Positions 1-6,176 of a stretch of 6,712 bases of DNA are shown piece after piece. Source of the stretch: an uncultured Clostridia bacterium. GTDB taxonomy: Bacteria; Bacillota; Clostridia; Christensenellales; Pumilibacteraceae. The stretch spans positions 1 to 6,712 of the forward strand of contig CAKQJJ010000070.1 of assembly GCA_934247335.1 (NCBI GenBank). Direction: 5' to 3'. Under the pieces are notes generated by a model. It worked only from the letters and a program-made list of their open reading frames with translations, had not been told where the DNA came from and did not search any database. The translations under genes and the position numbers were made by a program. How positions within the stretch are numbered: the stretch's first letter is position 1; each line of letters starts with the position of its first letter.

Positions 1-120
1 TTCTCGAAAGAAGAGCGTTTCAAAAAGTCGGGGGACTTTATGGAAAACCTGAAAAGGGAAACGGAAATGCAAAGGCTTATCGAAGAAGAAATCTTAAACG
101 AAATCGTTTATGTAAAATAA
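1..120 (+). CDS. 3' end of an unidentified element gene (last 39 codons)
   Basis: The frame is open from base 1 and stops at TAA 118-120; the start lies outside the window. The visible 39 residues are strongly charged (many Lys and Glu) and look mostly helical, ending in EILNEIVYVK. No catalytic motif is visible, and I do not recognise the family. The stop codon is shared with the AAGGAGG ribosome binding site of the next gene (119-125), so the two are almost certainly co-transcribed and translationally close. Its position upstream of the element's resolvase-like, RHH and recombinase genes makes an element-encoded protein likely. A mobilisation or replication accessory role is possible, but that is only inference from position. 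Confidence 0.7.
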   Translation, partial: FSKEERFKKSGDFMENLKRETEMQRLIEEEILNEIVYVK

Positions 121-131
121 GGAGGCAGAAT

Positions 132-266
132 ATGAAAGCGTTAAAAGTTACGGGAAAGGTTATAGGCACTATCGGAAGATACACGCTTGCGGGCGCGCTC
201 ATTTTAGGGCATTTTATAATGAGCATTATAGGCGCGTTGATTTGCGCAATCACTTCGCAGGGGTGA
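132..266 (+). CDS. 44-residue hydrophobic membrane peptide
   Basis: A short gene starting at ATG 132, preceded by a perfect AAGGAGG (119-125) with a 6-base spacer and ending at TGA 264-266. The N-terminus is basic (Lys2, Lys5, Lys9, Arg16). From about residue 17 to 41 the protein is a hydrophobic stretch rich in Ala, Ile, Leu and Gly, long enough to cross the membrane once. This predicts a positively charged cytoplasmic end and a single transmembrane helix. The RBS lies on the stop of the upstream gene, and this gene's own stop lies in the RBS of the next one, so it sits inside an operon. I do not recognise a family. Small single-helix proteins are common in clostridial integrative elements, but a function cannot be assigned. 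Confidence 0.75.
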   Translation: MKALKVTGKVIGTIGRYTLAGALILGHFIMSIIGALICAITSQG

Positions 267-272
267 GCGTTG

Positions 273-617
273 ATGGAAAGAGTTGCAATTTATGATCGCA
301 GTTGTACCGGTGACGTATCGATAACGGTCGAACGGTTGAAATCTTTTGCGGAACAAAACGGTTTGACCGTAACGGAAATCTACAAAGATGAAAAATATAG
401 CGGACTGAATGAAAATCGTCCCGCTTACCGTAAAATGCTGTCGGATGCAGGACTCGGAAAGTATGATATACTGCTTATAAGGGGCGTTTCGAGAATTTCA
501 AGAAATATTACAACGTTCCTGAAAGCAAAAAAATCTTTGGAAGGAAAAGGTATAAGAATATACGATTGCGAATACGGCGGCTTTCTGAACGCTGTTATAA
601 GTGAGGTAAGACTATGA
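273..617 (+). CDS. Resolvase-domain-only protein with Cys at the nucleophile position
   Basis: The 114 residues match the N-terminal catalytic domain of serine recombinases and nothing more. The order is a Tyr-x-Arg segment at residues 7-9, a YSG-x-N-x-NRP segment at 42-50 (compare YSGTNFNRP in the large recombinase at 1184-2872), and SRxxRN at 73-78 with the two active-site arginines Arg74 and Arg77. Where the family has Tyr-x-Arg-x-Ser, this protein has Tyr-Asp-Arg-Ser-Cys, so the nucleophilic Ser is Cys11. There is no recombinase domain, zinc ribbon or other DNA-binding region. Strand exchange is therefore unlikely; an accessory or regulatory role is inferred. I chose ATG 273 because AGGGGTGA (259-266) lies 6 bases upstream; TTG 270 would add one residue. 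Its stop overlaps the start of the RHH gene as ATGA. Confidence 0.85.
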   Translation: MERVAIYDRSCTGDVSITVERLKSFAEQNGLTVTEIYKDEKYSGLNENRPAYRKMLSDAGLGKYDILLIRGVSRISRNITTFLKAKKSLEGKGIRIYDCEYGGFLNAVISEVRL

Positions 618-838
618 CGAAAACGATGACGCCAAAACAACGGGCAAGACAAAAATACGAGGTTGTTCACAAGGAAGAACGCGAGCAGGCGACGAAACAG
701 TTTAATACAAGACTTCCGAGTGACGAGTATGAGGAAATTGTCGCATTTCTTAAAAAGCACGGGATTCCGAAAGTTGACTTAATCCGCATAGGATACGGTA
801 CGCTTTTGGAAAACTACAAAGAGATTAAACAAAAATAA
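614..838 (+). CDS. Small ribbon-helix-helix-like DNA-binding protein
   Basis: A 74-residue protein with a basic N-terminal tail (residues 1-28, many Lys and Arg). It is followed by a pattern typical of Arc/MetJ-type ribbon-helix-helix proteins: a short strand FNTRLP (30-35), a helix from Ser36 to about His49, a Gly-Ile-Pro turn, and a second helix from about Lys53 to Glu66. Such proteins act as dimers that insert the strand into the major groove. In mobile elements they serve as repressors, excision accessory factors or relaxosome proteins; which one applies here cannot be told. ATG 614 overlaps the upstream stop (ATGA), and GTGAGG at 601-606 gives a weak RBS, so translation is probably coupled to the resolvase-like gene. 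The inverted repeat at 854-912 just downstream is a candidate binding site. Confidence 0.75.
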   Translation: MTKTMTPKQRARQKYEVVHKEEREQATKQFNTRLPSDEYEEIVAFLKKHGIPKVDLIRIGYGTLLENYKEIKQK

Positions 839-853
839 CTGATTAGCTGTAAA

Positions 854-912
854 GGCATAATCACGGATAACGAATCAATGAATAATTGATGGAGCGTAAT
901 CGTGGTTATGCC
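854..912. repeat. Long nested inverted repeat between the RHH gene and tnpW
   Basis: The arms GGCATAATCACG (854-865) and CGTGGTTATGCC (901-912) are complementary over 12 bp, with one G-U pair in RNA. A second, perfect 6-bp hairpin lies inside (ATCAAT 874-879, ATTGAT 885-890, loop of 5). It follows the RHH stop by 15 bases and precedes the tnpW RBS by 35. No U-tract follows directly, although ATTTTTT occurs at 929-935, so this is not a classical terminator. It may be an operator for the RHH protein, a structured leader or an attenuator. Confidence 0.6.
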
Positions 913-947
913 GATACGACAACTTAATATTTTTTACGCTTCATCGC

Positions 948-965
948 AAGGAGGAAACAACGATA
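948..965 (+). promoter_or_regulatory. Perfect RBS followed by a non-standard start (ATA 963 or ACG 960)
   Basis: AAGGAGG at 948-954 is a full Shine-Dalgarno sequence. The tnpW frame downstream has no ATG, GTG or TTG within normal spacing. ATA 963 is 8 bases away and ACG 960 is 5 bases away. The RBS fixes the start region even though the codon is unusual. Confidence 0.7.
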
Positions 966-1163
966 AGCGTAGAAAATAATAAGAAAAGAAGTTACACGGT
1001 GAAAATCGACAATACGATTTTTATTGTGGAAACGGAAGAATCGGAAGCGGCGCACGAAACAGCAGAGCAGAAAATCAAGAAATTGATAGAAGCGGGAATA
1101 GACGGTTTGGTAGACGAAGAACGCCGCCGATTAAATAATCAAAAGGCTACATTTGAAGGCTGA
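963..1163 (+). CDS. tnpW: TnpW-family small protein with an ATA start codon
   Basis: The 66-residue frame reads (M)SVENNKKRSYTVKIDNTIF and onward, ending at TGA 1161-1163. The core SYTVKIDNT-IFIVET (residues 10-24) followed by a helix E-TAEQKIKKLI (32-42) resembles the transposon-encoded TnpW family found beside TnpX-type recombinases in Tn4451-like clostridial elements; the molecular function of TnpW is not established. It sits 20 bases upstream of the large serine recombinase, which fits that pairing. The oddity is the start. The RBS at 948-954 points to ATA 963 (or ACG 960), and the first standard in-frame start is GTG 999, inside the conserved YTV strand and without an RBS. This suggests either near-cognate initiation or a lost ATG. 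Automated callers would probably miss the gene. Confidence 0.65.
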   Translation: MSVENNKKRSYTVKIDNTIFIVETEESEAAHETAEQKIKKLIEAGIDGLVDEERRRLNNQKATFEG

Positions 1164-1183
1164 TTTTTCAGAAGGAGTATAAA

Positions 1184-2872
1184 ATGAGAAATCAGTCAGC
1201 AATCAACAAAATACCGTTTACAGAAGGTGATGAAACCGCACTGTACACTCGTTTGAGTAGAGATGACGAGTTGACAGGCGAATCGAACAGTATAAAAAAT
1301 CAAAGAGAATTACTCTTGCAATATGCGAAAAGTAAAGGCTATGCAAACGTTCAGGTTTATGTGGACGACGGGTATTCGGGAACAAACTTTAATCGACCTG
1401 ATTTTAAGCGGATGATGGAAAGAGTCGAAGCAGGACTTATTAAACGAGTTATCGTCAAGGATATGTCCCGTTTCGGCAGAAACTATCTCGAAGTCGGTTA
1501 CTATACGGAAGTTATTTTTCCCGAATACGACGTGCAGTTTATCGCAGTCAACGACAACGTGGACAGCGAAGTTCAAACGGATAACGACTTCACGCCGTTC
1601 AGAAACATAATGAACGAATGGTATGCGAAAGACATCAGCAAGAAGATGAAGTCGGCAATCAAGGCAAAAGGTAATTCCGGTAAACATACAAATCCGTTAC
1701 CGCCTTACGGATATATAAAAGATCCGAACGATAAGAACAAGTGGCTTATCGACGAAGAAGCGGCAACGGTTGTAAGAAGAATATTCGGACTTTGTATGCA
1801 AGGTTTCGGTCCGTCGCAAATCTCACGGATATTGACGGACGAAGGTGTCGATACGCCGAAAATACACGCTAAGAAAATGGGCAGGAAGGTTACGATAAGA
1901 GCGAACGAAATGCCCGAAGCGTGGGCAGACCAAACGGTTGGAGCAATACTCGGTTATTGGGAATATCTTGGGTGGACGGTAAATTTCAAGACGAAGAAAA
2001 AATCGTTTAAGTCGAAAAAAGTTATCTTGCTACCTTCCGATGAATGGCAAGTTTTCAAGGATACGCAAGAGCCGATCATCGACGAAGAAACGTTTTGGGC
2101 GGTGCAGAAAATCCGAGAAGGAAAACGCCGCCTTGACAGTCTTGGCGAACCGAACGCATTGTCGGGAATGTTGTTTTGCGGAGATTGCGGACATAGGCTA
2201 TATTTACGCAGACAACGTAATCCGCACCAAAAAGATTATTTTGTGTGTTCGGTTTATCGAAAGAAGCGCAAGTATTTCTGCACGTCACACTTCATAAGAC
2301 TTGCGGACATTGAGAAAATTCTTTTACGGGATTTGCGTCAAGTAACGGCATTTGCAAGAGAACACGAAAGCGAGTTTTTAGACTTGGCAAAGAAACGTTC
2401 TTTAAGAGAAACCGAAAAATTGCGAGCCGAAAACAAAGCGTCGCTCGACAAAGCTGTCAGACGCATTGCCGAAATAGACGGAATTATTCAGAAACTTTAC
2501 GAAGATAACGTTTCGGGTAAAATAAGCGACGAGCGATTTGCAAAGATGACGGCAACGTATGAAGCGGAACAGAACGGATTACAGCAAACCGCTCAAAGGC
2601 TGAAAGATGAAATATCCGCCGTTCGGGAAGAGGGTGAAAGCGTGGATCGGTTTATGAAGTTGGTAAACAAGTATTCCGACATCACGGAACTAAACGCCGA
2701 AATCATAAGAACGTTTGTGGAGAAGATAATCGTTTATGAAGCCGAAAAAAATGACGGTGTAAAAACGCAGAAAGTGAAGATAGTCTATAACTGCGTTGGA
2801 ACAGTAAGCGTTCCGAACATCGACAATGAGCCTGTAAAAACAGACAAAACAAAAATTATAGAAGTGGCGTGA
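1184..2872 (+). CDS. Large serine recombinase (TnpX-like integrase of the element)
   Basis: A complete 562-residue large serine recombinase, which should cut and rejoin attachment sites to integrate and excise the element. The resolvase domain (about 18-160) has the catalytic Ser25 in YTRLS and the arginines Arg96 and Arg99 in DMSRFGRN. A recombinase domain (about 170-280) follows, containing PPYGY (173-177). A zinc ribbon has Cys332, Cys335, Cys355 and Cys366, then comes a long charged coiled coil (about 375-480), and a C-terminal segment (about 500-540, LNAEIIRTFVEKIIVYE) of the DUF4368 type. All expected parts are present, so it looks active. TnpX of Tn4451 is longer, at about 700 residues, so this is a relative rather than an orthologue. 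GAAGGAG at 1171-1177 supports ATG 1184. It is the last gene of the element, about 50 bases from the proposed junction. Confidence 0.95.
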   Translation: MRNQSAINKIPFTEGDETALYTRLSRDDELTGESNSIKNQRELLLQYAKSKGYANVQVYVDDGYSGTNFNRPDFKRMMERVEAGLIKRVIVKDMSRFGRNYLEVGYYTEVIFPEYDVQFIAVNDNVDSEVQTDNDFTPFRNIMNEWYAKDISKKMKSAIKAKGNSGKHTNPLPPYGYIKDPNDKNKWLIDEEAATVVRRIFGLCMQGFGPSQISRILTDEGVDTPKIHAKKMGRKVTIRANEMPEAWADQTVGAILGYWEYLGWTVNFKTKKKSFKSKKVILLPSDEWQVFKDTQEPIIDEETFWAVQKIREGKRRLDSLGEPNALSGMLFCGDCGHRLYLRRQRNPHQKDYFVCSVYRKKRKYFCTSHFIRLADIEKILLRDLRQVTAFAREHESEFLDLAKKRSLRETEKLRAENKASLDKAVRRIAEIDGIIQKLYEDNVSGKISDERFAKMTATYEAEQNGLQQTAQRLKDEISAVREEGESVDRFMKLVNKYSDITELNAEIIRTFVEKIIVYEAEKNDGVKTQKVKIVYNCVGTVSVPNIDNEPVKTDKTKIIEVA

Positions 2873-2899
2873 CAATGAAAGCCGCGCCACTATCTAAAA

Positions 2900-2943
2900 A
2901 ACAAGAAAAATCCCTGTGCCTATTGATTGTGCTTTTTCTTGTT
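2900..2943. repeat. 11-bp perfect inverted repeat spanning the element end
   Basis: AACAAGAAAAA (2900-2910) and TTTTTCTTGTT (2933-2943) are perfect reverse complements separated by 22 bases. The dyad centre (2921/2922) coincides with the point where leucine-rich-repeat coding homology begins. It could be part of the recombinase attachment site. The right arm plus the T-run could also act as a weak terminator for the recombinase gene. Confidence 0.5.
2911..2932. other. Proposed right attachment junction (element/chromosome)
   Basis: Left of this interval is the recombinase gene and its short tail; right of it the sequence codes for BspA-type repeats in frame. Homology to the repeat pattern can be followed back to about 2922-2931. 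A GA dinucleotide, the crossover core known for TnpX-type enzymes, is present at 2925-2926. The exact crossover is inferred; the other end of the element lies outside the window. Confidence 0.4.
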
Positions 2944-3122
2944 GTGTTTATATTAAAAGTAGTACGATATTTGACGAAATGACTTGCGTTGAAGTTGGGG
3001 CTTTTTCCGGGTGCACAAATCTTACAGAAGTCAATTATAAAGGAACGGAAGAACAATGGAATAACATTGCAATCGGAATGTATAACGAAAATCTCACAAA
3101 CGCAAGAAGAAATTATATTTGA
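2916..3122 (+). pseudogene. 3' remnant of a BspA-type leucine-rich repeat surface protein gene
   Basis: The frame holds two copies of the BspA/LRR_5 pattern. One begins AFSCC (codon at 2931) and the other AFSGC (codon at 3000), exactly 69 bases or 23 residues apart, which is the usual period of this repeat class. Between them, TIFDEMTCVEVGAF matches the family pattern TIPDSVTSIGxxAF position by position. The C-terminus, NLTEVNYKGTEEQWNNI followed by N-x-x-L-x-x-A, is the typical closing unit of these proteins. Full members are hundreds of residues long with a signal peptide; here only the last units remain and no credible start or RBS exists (GTG 2916 merely opens the frame). I infer that the mobile element was inserted into a host gene and the 5' part lies beyond the element's other end. 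A terminator follows at 3144. Confidence 0.75.
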
Positions 3123-3143
3123 TTAAACACTACATTTAAAACG

Positions 3144-3175
3144 AAAAAGCACGGCAAAAAAACGTCGTGCTTTTT
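3144..3175. terminator. Bidirectional intrinsic terminator between LRR remnant and pepV
   Basis: A 10-bp perfect stem AAAAAGCACG (3144-3153) with CGTGCTTTTT (3166-3175), extendable by a G-U and a C-G pair, with an A-rich loop. T-runs occur on both strands. It can end + strand transcription from the LRR gene and - strand transcription from pepV, whose stop is 61 bases away. Confidence 0.85.
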
Positions 3176-3235
3176 AATATTTTTCGATGCGAATATGTTT
3201 TGAATTACAGTGCTTTGATTAGCAAAGTTTCTTTA

Positions 3236-4561
3236 TTACATCTCTTTATCGAGGGTGGCGAGAGATTTAAGGTAGATTTTATAGAGTTTTTCGAGGTGTT
3301 CGACGGGAATGCACTCGTTTGCGTCGTGCAGGTGGGTTTCGGTGCCGGGGAAAACCGGTCCGAACGCAACGGCGTTGGGAAGTTCTCTCGCATAAGTGCC
3401 GCCGCCCGTCTTCTGAGCGCCCGTGTGGTCGCCGGTTACTGCCGAGTAGCAGCGGAGGAGCGTGCGCACAAGCTTGCTGTTTGCGGGAACGTACAGGTTG
3501 GGCGAGTACTTATTCACCACGATGCTTTCGGGGCGCAGATTTTTGAACAGAGTTTCCTGAATTTTATCGGGCTTTACGCTCAACGGGCAACGGAAATCCA
3601 TGGTTATGGTAAGCTTGTCGCCGTTAAGAGCAATCATGCCTGCGTTCATGGTAAGGTCGCCCGCCTCGTCGGTAATGTTAAGCCCCAGGTTTTCGCGAGC
3701 GTCGGGCGAAGTGATAAATTTATCCAGTCTGTCAAATTCGATAAGAGGAGTGAACAGCTTGAAAATCTTGCCGATAGCGTTGTCGCCCGCTTCGGGAGTG
3801 GACGCGTGTCCCGCCTTTCCGAAAGCTTCGACGGTAACCACGCCGTCACATTCGCTTATCTTAAAGTCGCTTTTTTTCATGCCGCGTTTTTCGATAGCCT
3901 GTTCGAGATCGCCCACGGCAAGCATTGCTTCGCCTTGCGAATCGAGCTTGACCACGCAGTGATCGGGCACCATGTTGGGGCGCTGACCGCCGGAAAATTC
4001 TTTAATTCCGTACGAATGCGGAACGGGAATTACGAAATCGAGATGAACGATACCCTTTTCGCTGTTGATAAGCGGGAAATCCGCGTCGGGAACGAGCGTG
4101 CAGACAGGCAATTTCTGCTCGGTGCAGTATTTTTTAAGCCCGCGGGTAGAGGTTTCTTCGTCGCCGCCCACTATCATGCGGATTTTGTGATTGAGCTTGA
4201 ATTTGTTAAGCTCGGCAAGCACATGCAGGCAAACGATGGCGGGACCCTTGTCGTCGGCAACGCCTCTGCCGTAGAACACGCCGTCTTTTTCCACCAGTTC
4301 AAACGGATTGGTAGCCCAGTCGTCGGCGTTTACGGGCACCACGTCGAGATGCGCGGCAATGCCAATCATATCGTCGTCGCTGCCGTCGGTGGTTTCGGCG
4401 TACGCGTAATATCCGTTGGAGTACGAATTAAGTCCGAGTTCTTTTGCCCGCGCGGCAAACCAGGTGAGCGCGTCCTGAATTACGACGCCGAAAGGAGTAC
4501 CGTCTTCGCCTTCGTTAAGCACGGTGGGCATGGAAATTATTGTTTTGAGATCGTTTAACAT
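3236..4561 (-). CDS. pepV: PepV-like M20 metallo-dipeptidase
   Basis: A cytoplasmic zinc aminopeptidase of the M20 family (PepV/Sapep type) that cleaves dipeptides during peptide uptake. The 441 residues carry all expected motifs: AHLDVVP with metal ligand His71; GRGVADDKGP with bridging Asp103; GGDEETST with catalytic Glu135 and metal ligand Glu136; PDADFP with Asp159; GKAGHAS with His252 in the inserted lid domain; and HLHDANE with His412. No signal peptide or membrane segment is seen. The family is usually about 465-470 residues; this protein lacks about 20 N-terminal residues and begins directly at LNDLKTIISMPTVL. ATG 4561 is the only possible start: the frame has a stop at 4598-4600 and no alternative start between, and GGGAGA lies 6 bases upstream. 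Divergent from gltX; probably monocistronic. Confidence 0.95.
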   Translation of the reverse strand: MLNDLKTIISMPTVLNEGEDGTPFGVVIQDALTWFAARAKELGLNSYSNGYYAYAETTDGSDDDMIGIAAHLDVVPVNADDWATNPFELVEKDGVFYGRGVADDKGPAIVCLHVLAELNKFKLNHKIRMIVGGDEETSTRGLKKYCTEQKLPVCTLVPDADFPLINSEKGIVHLDFVIPVPHSYGIKEFSGGQRPNMVPDHCVVKLDSQGEAMLAVGDLEQAIEKRGMKKSDFKISECDGVVTVEAFGKAGHASTPEAGDNAIGKIFKLFTPLIEFDRLDKFITSPDARENLGLNITDEAGDLTMNAGMIALNGDKLTITMDFRCPLSVKPDKIQETLFKNLRPESIVVNKYSPNLYVPANSKLVRTLLRCYSAVTGDHTGAQKTGGGTYARELPNAVAFGPVFPGTETHLHDANECIPVEHLEKLYKIYLKSLATLDKEM

Positions 4562-4590
4562 AATCTTTCTCCCATAGAGTCCGAAAACGC

Positions 4591-4619
4591 TTGCAAATTA
4601 TCGAATATTCTATTATAAT
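4591..4619 (+). promoter_or_regulatory. Sigma-A promoter for gltX
   Basis: -35 TTGCAA (4591-4596, 4 of 6 to consensus), 17-bp spacer and perfect -10 TATAAT (4614-4619). Transcription should start near 4626, giving a leader of about 74 bases before gltX. That is too short for a T-box, and none is visible. Confidence 0.75.
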
Positions 4620-4653
4620 AATAAGCGGCGTATCGGAGTTTATTTCACCGCCA

Positions 4654-4682
4654 ATTATAATACAAATCAGACGGATTGTCAA
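4654..4682 (-). promoter_or_regulatory. Consensus sigma-A promoter for pepV
   Basis: Read on the - strand: -35 TTGACA (4677-4682), exactly 17 bp, then -10 TATAAT (4654-4659), a full 12 of 12 match to consensus. The start point should be near 4647, about 86 bases before the pepV ATG. The promoter lies inside the gltX leader and just 5 bases from the gltX RBS. Confidence 0.85.
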
Positions 4683-4699
4683 CCGTCGGGAGATAGAAT

Positions 4700-6124
4700 A
4701 TGCAAGAAGTTCGTACAAGATTCGCACCGTCGCCAACCGGTTACCTTCACATAGGCGGACTGCGCACCGCGCTCTACGCTTATCTTTTCGCAAAGCAGAA
4801 TAACGGAAAGTTCATTCTGCGTATCGAGGATACCGACCTCGAACGTTACGTTGACGGCGCGGTCGAAATAATTTACGACACGCTGAAAGACGCAGGGCTC
4901 AATTACGACGAAGGTCCGGACGTGGGAGGGGATTACGGTCCGTACGTTCAGAGCGAAAGAAAGGACATTTACCTTAAATACGCGCAGCAGCTCATCGAAA
5001 GCGGCGACGCTTACTATTGCTTCTGCGACAAGGAACGCCTTGAAAAAATTCACGCCGAGGGCGCAACCAAGTACGACAAACACTGCCTGCACATGAGCAA
5101 GGAAGAAGTTGCCGAGCGCTTGGCTCGCGGCGATAAATACGTCATTCGTCAGAACATTCCCGAAAGCGGAATAACCACCTATCACGACATGGTTTTCGGC
5201 GAAATTACCGTCGATTGCAAGGACCTCGAAGACAATATTCTCATCAAGTCCGACGGAATGCCCACGTACAACTTCGCAAACGTCGTAGACGACCATCTCA
5301 TGGGTATAAACTACGTCATTCGCGGGGTGGAATATCTCTCGTCCACGCCAAAATACAACCTGCTTTACAAGGCGTTCGGCTGGGAAATCCCCAACTATAT
5401 GCATCTGCAACCCATTATGAAGGACGCCACCCGCAAGCTCAGCAAGCGCTACGGCGACGCTTCGTACGCCGACTTTATCAAGCGCGGATTTTTGAAAGAA
5501 GCGCTCATAAATTATATCGCTCTTCTCGGCTGGTCGCCCAAAAACGACCGCGAAAAGTTTACGCTCGAAGAAATGGTGCAGCTTTTCAGCGTTGACGGAC
5601 TCAGCAAGTCCGCTTCCATTTTCGACGAAGTAAAGCTTAAATGGCTTAACGGTCAGTATATAAAAGAAATGTCGCCCGAAGCCTTCTACGACTACGCTCA
5701 GAGATTTTTCGATAAGTACGAATTTTTGAACGGGTACGACCGCAAACTCATTTGCTCGCTGCTTCAGAACCGTATCGAAATTTTCGACGACATAGGACCG
5801 GCAATGGAGTTTCTCACCAAATTCGACGGCTACGATCTCAATTTGTTGTGCAATCAGAAGTGGAAGACCGATCTTAATACCGCAAAGGCAATGCTCCCCG
5901 GACTTATCGAACTTACCGAAAAGAATTTCGATTCTTTGCACGACGCACTCGTCGCTTTCGGCGAACAGAACGGCTACAAAAAAGGACAGGTTCTGTGGAT
6001 TTTCCGTATTGCAATCACCGGCGCGCAATCCACTCCCGGCGGCGCCACCGAAATGGCAGAACTTCTCGGAAAGGACGAAACCATCCGCCGTCTTAAAGAA
6101 TCGCTTGCCCGCGTAAACGCATAA
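4700..6124 (+). CDS. gltX: Glutamyl-tRNA synthetase
   Basis: A class I aminoacyl-tRNA synthetase charging tRNA-Glu with glutamate in the cytoplasm. In many Firmicutes the enzyme also charges tRNA-Gln for later amidation; that cannot be decided from this sequence. The 474 residues are normal for bacterial GltX. Visible parts are FAPSPTGYLHIGG with the HIGH-type motif at 17-20, RIEDTD (41-46), a zinc-site pattern C-x-C (107, 109) with C-x-H (129, 131), the KMSKS-type loop KLSKR (246-250), LLGWSP (275-280), and a C-terminal anticodon-binding region (about 320-474) with WIFRIAITG (433-441). The start is ATG 4700, with GGGAGA at 4688-4693 and a 6-base spacer. It has its own promoter and a strong terminator 48 bases after the stop, so it is probably a single-gene unit. 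Confidence 0.97.
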   Translation: MQEVRTRFAPSPTGYLHIGGLRTALYAYLFAKQNNGKFILRIEDTDLERYVDGAVEIIYDTLKDAGLNYDEGPDVGGDYGPYVQSERKDIYLKYAQQLIESGDAYYCFCDKERLEKIHAEGATKYDKHCLHMSKEEVAERLARGDKYVIRQNIPESGITTYHDMVFGEITVDCKDLEDNILIKSDGMPTYNFANVVDDHLMGINYVIRGVEYLSSTPKYNLLYKAFGWEIPNYMHLQPIMKDATRKLSKRYGDASYADFIKRGFLKEALINYIALLGWSPKNDREKFTLEEMVQLFSVDGLSKSASIFDEVKLKWLNGQYIKEMSPEAFYDYAQRFFDKYEFLNGYDRKLICSLLQNRIEIFDDIGPAMEFLTKFDGYDLNLLCNQKWKTDLNTAKAMLPGLIELTEKNFDSLHDALVAFGEQNGYKKGQVLWIFRIAITGAQSTPGGATEMAELLGKDETIRRLKESLARVNA

Positions 6125-6140
6125 ATCGGCACAATTTAAC

Positions 6141-6176
6141 CAAAATAAACGAAAATTAATCAAAATAAACGAAAAT
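6141..6176 (+). repeat. 20-bp tandem duplication after gltX
   Basis: CAAAATAAACGAAAAT occurs at 6141-6156 and again at 6161-6176 with a 20-base period. The end of the second copy (AAAAT, 6172-6176) forms the start of the terminator stem. Confidence 0.8.

Noticed and set aside
2863..2891. AGTGGCG/CGCCACT 7-bp stem around the recombinase stop codon as a terminator
   Set aside because: The loop is 15 bases and an A-rich sequence, not a T-run, follows on the + strand, so intrinsic termination is not supported. It may be chance.
2875..2982. A 35-codon ATG frame with a hydrophobic stretch just after the recombinase stop
   Set aside because: There is no RBS, it crosses the proposed element/host junction, and it overlaps the LRR remnant in another frame. 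Hydrophobicity follows from the T-rich DNA there.
3167..4558. A 463-codon + strand open frame opposite pepV
   Set aside because: It is antisense to a well-supported gene with all catalytic motifs. Its translation has no recognisable domain and it arises from codon bias.
4562..4699. A T-box or other riboswitch in front of gltX
   Set aside because: The predicted leader is only about 74 bases, and no T-box sequence or terminator/antiterminator pair is visible.
4679..6163. A 494-codon - strand open frame opposite gltX
   Set aside because: It is the antisense shadow of a complete glutamyl-tRNA synthetase and even crosses its RBS. No domain pattern is seen.
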